Program-made: the position numbers and the translations under genes | NCBI GenBank assembly: GCA_947097635.1 | Contig: CAMURW010000051.1 | Location: 1 to 8,443, forward strand | Length of the DNA stretch: 8,443 nt | Origin: an uncultured Bacteroidales bacterium | GTDB taxonomy: Bacteria; Bacteroidota; Bacteroidia; Bacteroidales; P3 | Direction of reading: 5' to 3' | In this document: positions 1 through 6,218 of the stretch, in pieces | How the letters are laid out: each line of letters starts with the position of its first letter | Position numbering within the stretch: position 1 is the first letter of the stretch | The notes under the pieces: model-generated | What the model was told of the DNA's origin: nothing | Databases searched by the model: none | Seen by the model: only the letters and a program-made list of their open reading frames with translations

Positions 1-1
1 C

Positions 2-553
2 GATAGCATGTACACTCTCGTGCGCAACGAAACGACCTCGATGGGCAAACTGACCACCACCTACAAGAAGAACGCCTATGTGGCGTGGAGCGAGTTTTTC
101 GAACCGGGCACACAACGTCTGGCACTGGACAGCATAGTGAAACGCGTAGACTATCACAACGAGGGCTATGCAGACACTGTTCTTAGCGACGATGGCTGCG
201 GAGTAATCCATATCGGCGGCCGCAGCGTGCAACTCGACTTTTGGAGCCTCGACACCATCGACCTCAGGCATTTCAGTTCGGACAGCTACCTCTACCTGGA
301 ACTGGACTACTGGAACGACCTGCCCTTCAGCGTGGGATTCAAGAACCCTATGATAAGTGGCGGACAGGACGTGACAGAGCGTGCCATGATCATCAATCCC
401 CATAAAGAATGGAATAAAATATACGTCAACCTCGGACGTCTGTGGAACTACTATAACCACTATCCCGTCATTCGCCTCCACTTCTCCGTGCTTACTGGCA
501 CTGGCAACACTGGCAACATTTACTTGGACAACATGAAGCTGATGGTGATTTAA
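2..553 (+). CDS. 3' part of a putative envelope beta-sandwich protein (5' end outside window)
   Basis: The frame is open to the left edge of the window, so the ATG at position 8 is probably internal and the gene is cut off upstream. The visible 183 codons are rich in aromatic residues and alternating beta-strand patterns (for example LQ-DFWSLDTIDL and YLYLELDYW) and end in NIYLDNMKLMVI. A closing strand of this kind is typical of jelly-roll, carbohydrate-binding-like domains in Bacteroidetes lipoproteins. No signal peptide can be seen because the N-terminus is missing. The stop TAA shares one base with the ATG of the sugar transferase (TAATG), which implies translational coupling and a shared operon. 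By context it may be a lipoprotein of an exopolysaccharide locus, perhaps binding or guiding the glycan. I do not recognise the exact family; the function is inferred from position and fold-like patterns only. Confidence 0.7.
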   Translation, partial: DSMYTLVRNETTSMGKLTTTYKKNAYVAWSEFFEPGTQRLALDSIVKRVDYHNEGYADTVLSDDGCGVIHIGGRSVQLDFWSLDTIDLRHFSSDSYLYLELDYWNDLPFSVGFKNPMISGGQDVTERAMIINPHKEWNKIYVNLGRLWNYYNHYPVIRLHFSVLTGTGNTGNIYLDNMKLMVI

Positions 554-1971
554 TGAACAAGAAAAGACAAACCGCAAAATACGTTATCTGCGATATAGTG
601 GCCGCCGTAGGGGCGTGGGCATCACTCTTCATATTCCGTAAGTTCAGCATCGAGCACAACACCTTCGACGACATCAGCGCCGTCTTTACCGACCACAACT
701 TCTGGATGGGCATCGTTGTGGTGCCCATGGGATGGCTGTGCCTGTATATCATTCAGGGCGTATATCGCGACGTGTATCGCAAAAGCCGTCTCAAAGAACT
801 GCAGCAGACACTGTCCGCCAGCGTGCTGGGCATCGTCATTATCTTCTTCGTGTTGCTTATCGACGACAATGTGGTGAACTACGGCAATTACTACCTCTCC
901 TTCCTCTTCCTGCTGCTGGTGCATTTCGCCTTCACCTATTTCTTCCGCCTTATCATCACCACCCATACCGTCAAGCAGGTGCATACACGCCGACTGGGTT
1001 TCCCTACCTTGCTGATAGGCAGCCACGAAAAGGCCTACAAGACCTATCTTGACGTGGACTGTCAGGAAATATACAGCGGCAGCCGGTTTGTGGGATATAT
1101 CATGGTTAACGGCACCGTAAACAGCCAGTTGAAGAACACGATGCCGTGCATGGGGTCGCTGAAGGAACTAACCTCGGCGATAGAGCAATACCACATCCAG
1201 GAGGTGATTATTGCCGTGGAAAACAGCGAGGGAGGCAGTCTGGTGGACATCGTCCGCATGCTGATAGGCTTCCCGGACGTCGTCATCAAGATGACGCCGG
1301 AGCTGCGCGACATCATAGTGGGGAGCGTCAAGCAGGCCAGCATATTCCATTCGCCGCTCATTACGCTCAACCCGCGCCTTATGGAGGAGTGGCAATACAG
1401 CGTGAAGCGCATCGCCGATGTGGTTATTTCACTGTTGGCAATGCTCTTCTTGTCACCCGTTTATCTTATCACTGCCATCTTGGTGAAATGCAGCTCGCCA
1501 GGACCTGTCTTCTATGCTCAGGAACGCGTGGGACAATATGGCAAGCCTTTTCGCATGCACAAGTTCCGCAGCATGTACGTGGATGCCGAGAAAGAAGGCC
1601 CCAGACTGAGCAGTGACAACGACCCCCGCATCACGCCCTTCGGGCACTTCATGCGCAAGGTGCGACTAGACGAGATTCCTCAGTTCTACAACGTGTTCAA
1701 GGGGACGATGAGCCTCGTGGGTGTACGTCCCGAACGGCAGTATTTCATCGATAAGATCGTTCAGCGTACCCCCGAGTATCTGCTGCTACAGCGTATCAAA
1801 CCTGGCATCACCTCCTGGGGGCAGGTAAAATATGGTTATGCAGAAAACGTGGACGAGATGGTGGAACGCATGCGCTACGACCTCCTCTATGTGGAAAACA
1901 TGAGCCTCGCCACCGACGCGAAGATACTTATCTATACAATATTAATAGTCATCCAAGGTCGTGGAAAATAA
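553..1971 (+). CDS. Polyprenyl-phosphate sugar-1-phosphate transferase (exopolysaccharide initiating enzyme)
   Basis: This 472-residue membrane enzyme should transfer a sugar-1-phosphate from a nucleotide sugar to undecaprenyl phosphate, the first step of surface polysaccharide assembly at the inner membrane. The length and layout fit the large WbaP/WcaJ-type polyprenyl glycosylphosphotransferases. Hydrophobic segments lie near residues 11-30, 51-70, 88-105 and 113-137. A Rossmann-like middle domain (about 150-260, starting LLIGSHEKAY) follows. The catalytic bacterial sugar transferase domain runs from about 284 to the end and opens with a hydrophobic helix containing a Ser-Pro break (SPVYL, 301-305). 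Family motifs visible are ERVG (324-327), KFRSM (337-341), the catalytic Asp-Glu pair in RLDEIPQ (D373, E374), SLVGVRPER (387-395) and KPGITSWGQV (416-425). All key residues appear intact. The sugar specificity cannot be read from the sequence. The start overlaps the upstream stop by one base. Confidence 0.95.
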   Translation: MNKKRQTAKYVICDIVAAVGAWASLFIFRKFSIEHNTFDDISAVFTDHNFWMGIVVVPMGWLCLYIIQGVYRDVYRKSRLKELQQTLSASVLGIVIIFFVLLIDDNVVNYGNYYLSFLFLLLVHFAFTYFFRLIITTHTVKQVHTRRLGFPTLLIGSHEKAYKTYLDVDCQEIYSGSRFVGYIMVNGTVNSQLKNTMPCMGSLKELTSAIEQYHIQEVIIAVENSEGGSLVDIVRMLIGFPDVVIKMTPELRDIIVGSVKQASIFHSPLITLNPRLMEEWQYSVKRIADVVISLLAMLFLSPVYLITAILVKCSSPGPVFYAQERVGQYGKPFRMHKFRSMYVDAEKEGPRLSSDNDPRITPFGHFMRKVRLDEIPQFYNVFKGTMSLVGVRPERQYFIDKIVQRTPEYLLLQRIKPGITSWGQVKYGYAENVDEMVERMRYDLLYVENMSLATDAKILIYTILIVIQGRGK

Positions 1972-1982
1972 CTTCTCTCCGT

Positions 1983-2012
1983 CCTCCGCAAAGCGCAAAA
2001 AAAAAACGGAGG
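1983..2012. terminator. Short hairpin in the convergent gap, possible weak terminator
   Basis: The 199-base gap between the convergent sugar transferase and vsr genes contains CCTCCG (1983-1988) and its exact complement CGGAGG (2007-2012) around an 18-base loop holding a run of ten A (1997-2006). The stem begins 12 bases after the sugar transferase stop, where a terminator would be expected. No U-tract follows the stem on either strand; the A10/T10 run is in the loop, so this is not a canonical intrinsic terminator. I see no gene in the rest of 1972-2170, only a run of seven G at 2157-2163 just past the vsr stop. Confidence 0.25.
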
Positions 2013-2170
2013 CAGTCAGTCATCCATCTCCACGCTTATCCCCAGTGCTTTGATGAAAAAAGGGAGGCAAGGCTTCGAAGTATGCTCGATGTAAATGGGA
2101 CACCAGGGCGAATGATGTGCGCCTAGGTGAGTGCCACCACTATCTTCGCTGGAGTAGGGGGGGCTGCATC

Positions 2171-2698
2171 TCACGAAGTGGCGAGCTTGTCGGTGGCTGT
2201 ACCGTAAGACGCTTGGTCTTCAGCGGCAGCGGGAAGTGGATCAGCTTCGGTGGTGGGATAGGGCAGGGGACGGGGCTGTTTGCAGAGCAAGTTTTTCAGA
2301 AGGATGTCATCCAGTTCTACTTGTAGTGCTAGCAGTGTACGCTGTCGGCGACTTGGGGTGAGCTGACATTCCCAGACGGTAATGACGTACCAGCCCATGC
2401 GACGCAGGCGCTCTTTGTCTTTGGTGTCGCGCCGTTGGTTGCGGGCTATTTTGTTGTGCCAGAAATCGGCGTTGGTGCGTGGATAGCGGATGTGATAGTG
2501 CCCATGCCAGAAGCAGCCATGCACAAAGATGCAGCAGCGATATTTTAGCATGACGATGTCGGGTGTGCCCGGTAGCCCTTGGACGTTCTTGCGGAAACGA
2601 TAACCATGGGTGTAGAGATATTTCCTCACCAGAAGTTCCGGCTTCGTGTCCTTGGAGCGGATACGTGACATAATATATGAGCGGGCAGAGGAGGTCAT
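2171..2698 (-). CDS. vsr: Very short patch repair endonuclease (Vsr family)
   Basis: Vsr nicks DNA 5' of the T in T:G mismatches that arise when 5-methylcytosine deaminates, so that the C is restored. The 175-residue product carries the family landmarks in order: MSRIRSKDTKPE (10-21, E21 matching the N-terminal metal-site Glu), GTPDIV (catalytic Asp D47), FVHGCFWH (58-65; H60 matches E. coli H64 and W64 matches W68), NADFW (W80), NQRRD (D91, matching D97) and GWYVITVWEC (102-111). E. coli Thr63 is Val59 here. Residues 140-175 form a proline- and alanine-rich tail that I cannot match to the E. coli protein (156 residues). The ATG overlaps the stop of the upstream methyltransferase (ATGA), so the two are translationally coupled. 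No Dcm-type cytosine methyltransferase is visible in the window, although vsr genes usually lie beside one. Confidence 0.93.
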   Translation of the reverse strand: MTSSARSYIMSRIRSKDTKPELLVRKYLYTHGYRFRKNVQGLPGTPDIVMLKYRCCIFVHGCFWHGHYHIRYPRTNADFWHNKIARNQRRDTKDKERLRRMGWYVITVWECQLTPSRRQRTLLALQVELDDILLKNLLCKQPRPLPYPTTEADPLPAAAEDQASYGTATDKLATS

Positions 2699-3399
2699 GA
2701 GAGTGGCTGCTGGTTGCTATCGCCAATGACGTTGTCTTGTATTGCTTTTTTGCGGCAGAGCATGAGGCCGTCACGGACGGGGATGAGAATGTTTTCCACG
2801 CGGGGGTCGTGCAGAACGTGGTCGTTGAGGCACATGGCAAAGGCCGTGTCGGCATCCACTGTGTCGGCAGCGTTGCTGTGGAGAACCTTGCCGCTCCATA
2901 GCACATTGTCTACAAGCAGCACTCCTCCTTGGCTCAGCTTGGGCACGAGCAGGTCATAGTAATGCTGTGAGTGCTGCTTGTCGGCATCGATGAAGGCAAG
3001 GTCGATATCGTTTGGCAAGGTGGGTATAATGTCCGTGGCATCGCCGATGTGGAGCGTTACACGACTTCTCGCCCCAGCCTTGTCGAGATGCCTCAGTATC
3101 TGCGCTTCGCGTTCGGGGTCCGCCTCGATGGCGTGCAGTGCCGTGGCTCCTGCTGCCAGACAGATGGTGGAATATCCTACAAAACTGCCCACTTCCACTG
3201 CCAGCCGTGGCTTCAGCATCAAGGACAGCAGGCGTAGCAGTTCGCCTTGCCAAGCTCCTGCCAGCATGCGGGGCTGCGCTGTGTTGAGATGCGTCCAGCG
3301 TTCTATCTCCTGCAGCGTGGCGCTGGGGACGGTGCTGTGTTGCTCGGCATAGTCCTCTGCGGCAGGGGAGACGATGGTGTGTGGAAGTATCTTGGGCAT
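2695..3399 (-). CDS. Class I SAM-dependent O-methyltransferase (COG4122, caffeoyl-CoA OMT-like)
   Basis: This 234-residue protein is predicted to be a soluble, metal-dependent O-methyltransferase. The SAM-binding motif I is VEVGSFVGYST (68-78), followed by the acidic loop IEAD (91-94) and IGDA (118-121). FIDADK (136-141) and DNVLWSGKV (164-172) supply the Asp and Asp-Asn residues that bind the divalent metal in this family. The core ends at about residue 218 (LMLCRKK); the last 16 residues are a polar tail whose codons run into the vsr start. The natural substrate of bacterial members is mostly unknown, and the context (ftsK before, vsr after) does not reveal it. It is not a DNA methyltransferase: no target recognition domain or cytosine/adenine MTase motif is present. 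The start ATG lies 55 bases after the ftsK stop, behind a C-rich leader with no Shine-Dalgarno sequence, as is usual in Bacteroidetes. Confidence 0.92.
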   Translation of the reverse strand: MPKILPHTIVSPAAEDYAEQHSTVPSATLQEIERWTHLNTAQPRMLAGAWQGELLRLLSLMLKPRLAVEVGSFVGYSTICLAAGATALHAIEADPEREAQILRHLDKAGARSRVTLHIGDATDIIPTLPNDIDLAFIDADKQHSQHYYDLLVPKLSQGGVLLVDNVLWSGKVLHSNAADTVDADTAFAMCLNDHVLHDPRVENILIPVRDGLMLCRKKAIQDNVIGDSNQQPLS

Positions 3400-3422
3400 G
3401 GCGGGAGGAGGTGTAGGTTTGC

Positions 3423-3448
3423 GGGAGGGGGGGCGAAAGGGGGGCGGG
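3423..3448 (+). other. G-quadruplex-type motif between ftsK and the methyltransferase gene
   Basis: Four G-runs (3, 7, 6 and 3 G) are separated by loops of 1, 5 and 1 bases, which fits the G3+N1-7 quadruplex rule on the plus strand. It lies wholly inside the 55-base spacer 3400-3454. The operon is transcribed from the other strand, so the mRNA is very C-rich and G-poor here; such RNA could also serve as a Rho loading site. Both roles are inference. Confidence 0.5.
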
Positions 3449-3454
3449 ACGTTC

Positions 3455-4090
3455 TTATAGCCCTCTCAGCAGCTCTTCAAGCTCGGCTTCGTCTTTGATG
3501 AGCACGTCTCTTGCTTTGCTGCCGTTGTAGGGTCCTACGATGCCGGCGGCTTCCAGCTGGTCTATGATGCGCCCGGCGCGGTTGTAGCCTAGTTGCAGTT
3601 TGCGTTGCAAGAGGCTGGTGCTGCCAAACTGGCTGGATACCACCAGTCGTGCGGCATCGTTGAAGAATTCGTCCTTGGCTTTGGGGTCGAAGTCCTTGTT
3701 GGGAGCATCGTTTTCGTCCAGATATTCGGGCAAGGTGAACATCTTGTTGTCGCTATAGCCTTCTTGGTTTCCGATGAGGTCCGCCAGTTTTTCTATCTCC
3801 TCGGTCTCAATGAGTGCACACTGGCAACGTATCAGGTCGCTGCCGCTGAGGCTGATAAGCATATCGCCGCGTCCTATGAGTTGCTGCGCCCCTCCGCAGT
3901 CTAGGATGGTGCGGCTGTCTATGGCGCTGGTGACACGGAAGGCGATACGTGCGGGGAAGTTGGCCTTGATGGTGCCAGTGATGATGTTTGTGGTAGGACG
4001 TTGTGTGGCGATGATGAGATGTATGCCCACGGCACGTGCCAGCTGTGCCAGTCGGCAGATGGGCGTTTCTATCTCCTTGCCGGCTGTCAT
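3455..4090 (-). CDS. ftsK: FtsK C-terminal fragment (motor end plus gamma domain)
   Basis: This is the in-frame continuation of ftsK beyond a premature TAA at 4106-4108. The first possible restart is the ATG at 4088-4090, 15 bases past that stop; it is normally an internal Met of the FADLxMTAGK motif. The 211 residues contain the rest of the RecA-like motor, with HLIIATQRP (24-32), IKANFPARIAF (41-51), SRTILD (59-64) and GRGDML (73-78). A winged-helix gamma domain (about 145-210) follows, with STSLLQRKLQLGYNRAGRII and LEAAGIVGP; in FtsK it reads the polar KOPS sequences that set the direction of DNA pumping. Alone it lacks Walker A and most of Walker B, so it cannot be a working ATPase. I see no promoter or ribosome-binding signal of its own. 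It ends 55 bases before the methyltransferase start. If the stop is an error, this is simply the 3' third of an intact ftsK. Confidence 0.8.
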   Translation of the reverse strand: MTAGKEIETPICRLAQLARAVGIHLIIATQRPTTNIITGTIKANFPARIAFRVTSAIDSRTILDCGGAQQLIGRGDMLISLSGSDLIRCQCALIETEEIEKLADLIGNQEGYSDNKMFTLPEYLDENDAPNKDFDPKAKDEFFNDAARLVVSSQFGSTSLLQRKLQLGYNRAGRIIDQLEAAGIVGPYNGSKARDVLIKDEAELEELLRGL

Positions 4091-4105
4091 GATGAGGTCG
4101 GCAAA

Positions 4106-4108
4106 TTA
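4106..4108 (-). other. In-frame TAA replacing the Walker B glutamate codon of ftsK
   Basis: On the coding strand the codons read L V I D TAA F A D L. FtsK proteins have DEFADL here, so TAA stands where GAA or GAG for the Walker B glutamate is expected. GAA to TAA is one G-to-T change. The frame on both sides is the same and contains no other lesion. It is codon 656 of 872 if counted from the ATG at 6073. Confidence 0.9.
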
Positions 4109-6073
4109 GTCGATGACTAGCACGATATAGGGCAGGAAGTGGTGGCCTTTGGGATCTTCCTCGTTGATTATCAGCTGGCGGTGTACTATTTTGTCGTTGT
4201 ATTCCTTGATTTTGCGCACCTGTGCCTTCTTCAGCAGGTCATAGCGACTGTCCATCTCAATGCACAGGCTGTTGAGCGTGCGTACCACGCGTTTCACGTC
4301 GGTGATGATGGGTTCCATTTCGCTGCCATCCTCGTTGTCTGGCAGTTTGGCGAGGTAGTGGCGTTCTATCTTGTTGTAGAGCGACAGTTCCACCTTCTTG
4401 GGGTCCACCATCACAAACTTTAGTTCGCTGGGATGCTTCTTGTAGAGCAGACTGGCGATGACGGCGTTGAGGCCTACGCTTTTGCCCGTGCCTGTGGCAC
4501 CCGCCATCAGCAGGTGAGGCATCTTGGCGAGATCGGTGACGAAAGGCTCGTTGCTGATGGTTTTGCCGAAGGCGATGGGAAGTTCGAATTTGGTGTTCTT
4601 CTGGAAGGCATCGCTTTCCAGCATGGTCTTCATGCTGACAGTCTGTGGCTTGGCGTTGGGTACTTCGATGCCTACAGTGCCGCGGCCAGGAATGGGGGCG
4701 ATGATGCGTATGCCCAGCGCTGCCAGGCTTAAGGCGATGTCGTCTTCCAGACTCTTTATCTTGCTGATGCGGACGCCGGGCGCTGGTTTTATCTCGTAGA
4801 GTGTCACTGTGGGGCCAGGTGCTGCTGTAATGTCGGTGATATTGATGCCATAGTTCTGCAGCGTCTCCACAATCTTATCGTTGTTGGCTAGCAGTTCTTC
4901 GTTCGTCACTTTCACGTTGTTGCGCTCCCAGTCTATCAGCATGTCTGTTGTGGGCATCTGATAATGCGGCAGGTCGAGGTGAGGGTCGTAGGGTTCGTCG
5001 ACGGTGTGATGTTTCATGCCCTCGTTTGCGTCAGGCATGTCGTGTTCTGCGGTGTCGCTGGTCTCTTCAGGCTCGGTGGCGGATGTCTCTGGCTGATTGT
5101 CGATGATGGTGAAGGTGGGGCCGTCGGTATTCTTGCCAGGAGGGTTGGCTGCTTCTTTCTCTGCCCATTGTTGTGCTTCTCTATTGATGCGGTCGAATTC
5201 GTCGTCGATGTCGAAGCGGGGTGCTGCTTCGTCCGATTCCTCGAAGTCGGCTCCTTCGCTGTCGTCTTGGCTGCGGGCTTCTGTCATGGCGTTTTCAGCC
5301 CTCTTCTTCAGTCCCGTCAGTGCTTCCTTCAGGCGGTTCATCCTGTTGGCATCTATGGTGTTGTCGCTAGGCAGTTCCACGGTCTCGGCTTTCGGTGCGG
5401 CAGTGTGATGTGCTAGGATGGCGGGCTTCGTCTCCGTCTTGTCGTCGGTAGGTTTCGTGGTATCTGCTTTCACTACACTGTTTGCACCCCTGCCGATATT
5501 TTGTGCGAATTTGGGCACCTTAGGATGCCAGTGGTGAACCAAGAACAGGAAGGCAAACGCTAGGAATGCCATCAGGATGGGGAAGCCAATTTTGAGGGCC
5601 TCGAAGAGGAACTTGGCGATATAGTATCCGAAGGAGCCGCAGAGGGTGGACCATAGCAATTCGTTGTCCTCGTGATGGGCGAGATGTCCAATGTAGGCCA
5701 CTACGATGCTGAACCACGCCATCCAGAACAGGGTGATGTAGTTGACGCGAGCCCTGTCGAGGAGAGGGTGTCCCAGCAAGCGAAATCCGCGCATGAACAT
5801 GAGGAAGCACAGCCCCAGTGTGGCGATGCCAAAAGTGTTGTCGATAAGTAGTTGCGAGAACCAGAACCCCAGCCTCCCGCACCAGTTGGGCTCATTGCCG
5901 CCCTTTATCAGGTAGGAGATGAAACTGACGAGCAGAAAGATGGAAAAGATGAGGTCGTAGATGCCACGGGTCTTGGCGAAATCGTCGCTGGTGAGGAATT
6001 TCTTCACCCTGCGGCGAGTCTCGTTGGTAGGTCTGGGGGCCTTCTTTGCTTTGTGTTTAGCACTGTTAGACAT
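4106..6073 (-). CDS. ftsK: DNA translocase FtsK, N-terminal part ending at a premature stop
   Basis: FtsK anchors at the division septum and pumps DNA so that chromosome ends are segregated and dimers resolved by XerCD. From the ATG at 6073 this part has 655 residues. There are four or five membrane segments (about 37-57, 80-98, 112-130, possibly 139-157, and 161-180). A long acidic, Pro/Thr-rich linker (about 190-375) follows, then the alpha/beta motor with APGPTVTLYEI (418-428), GRGTVGIEVPN (464-474), Walker A GATGTGKS (525-532), VDPKKVELSLY (556-566) and the Walker B strand PYIVLVID (648-655). The next codon is TAA in place of the conserved Glu. The frame continues in 3455-4090, giving about 872 codons in all, a normal FtsK length. 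I chose ATG 6073 over an in-frame ATG at 6112, because 6112 would overlap the -7 element at 6110-6117 and lie upstream of the expected transcription start. As written the product lacks ATPase function. Confidence 0.9.
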   Translation of the reverse strand: MSNSAKHKAKKAPRPTNETRRRVKKFLTSDDFAKTRGIYDLIFSIFLLVSFISYLIKGGNEPNWCGRLGFWFSQLLIDNTFGIATLGLCFLMFMRGFRLLGHPLLDRARVNYITLFWMAWFSIVVAYIGHLAHHEDNELLWSTLCGSFGYYIAKFLFEALKIGFPILMAFLAFAFLFLVHHWHPKVPKFAQNIGRGANSVVKADTTKPTDDKTETKPAILAHHTAAPKAETVELPSDNTIDANRMNRLKEALTGLKKRAENAMTEARSQDDSEGADFEESDEAAPRFDIDDEFDRINREAQQWAEKEAANPPGKNTDGPTFTIIDNQPETSATEPEETSDTAEHDMPDANEGMKHHTVDEPYDPHLDLPHYQMPTTDMLIDWERNNVKVTNEELLANNDKIVETLQNYGINITDITAAPGPTVTLYEIKPAPGVRISKIKSLEDDIALSLAALGIRIIAPIPGRGTVGIEVPNAKPQTVSMKTMLESDAFQKNTKFELPIAFGKTISNEPFVTDLAKMPHLLMAGATGTGKSVGLNAVIASLLYKKHPSELKFVMVDPKKVELSLYNKIERHYLAKLPDNEDGSEMEPIITDVKRVVRTLNSLCIEMDSRYDLLKKAQVRKIKEYNDKIVHRQLIINEEDPKGHHFLPYIVLVID

Positions 6074-6109
6074 GATAACGGATCCGTAATGGCGCATTAT
6101 ATGAATTTG

Positions 6110-6117
6110 CAAAGTTA
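6110..6117 (-). promoter_or_regulatory. Bacteroidetes-type promoter -7 element for ftsK
   Basis: On the minus strand the sequence TAACTTTG matches the Bacteroidetes -7 consensus TAnnTTTG exactly. Transcription would start a few bases downstream, near 6104, leaving a leader of about 30 bases before the ATG at 6073. No clear -33 TTTG is seen at the usual distance; only TTTC is present. The element directly follows the U-tract of the upstream gene's terminator. Confidence 0.6.
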
Positions 6118-6165
6118 AAAAGAAAAGTTGGAAACCTGCGAAATGCCTCGGTAAGTTTCCAACTT
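6117..6165 (-). terminator. Intrinsic terminator after the 304-residue exported protein gene
   Basis: Arms at 6155-6165 and 6125-6135 form a perfect 11-base inverted repeat (AAGTTGGAAAC with GTTTCCAACTT) around a 19-base loop. In the minus-strand transcript the stem is followed by UUCUUUUU, and the last stem bases add two more U. The hairpin starts about 54 bases after the stop of the gene at 6219-7133. The U-tract runs into the ftsK -7 element. Confidence 0.75.
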
Positions 6166-6218
6166 CTGGTTGTTAATAACTAATACTTGCGACAGGCCGC
6201 AGTTGTGCGGAAGGAGGC

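Noticed and set aside
1972..2170. Possible small gene in the convergent gap
   Set aside because: No frame of useful length with a plausible start lies wholly in the gap; the plus-strand frame from 2117 runs mainly antisense to vsr.
4106..4108. Stop-codon reassignment (TAA read as an amino acid)
   Set aside because: TAA is the natural final stop of the sugar transferase, ftsK and the 253-residue protein in this window, so a changed code is not supported.
6074..6112. Upstream ATG at 6112 as the ftsK start
   Set aside because: It overlaps the predicted -7 element and precedes the likely transcription start; the added 13 residues are unlike FtsK N-termini, whereas the ATG at 6073 gives a typical basic N-terminus.
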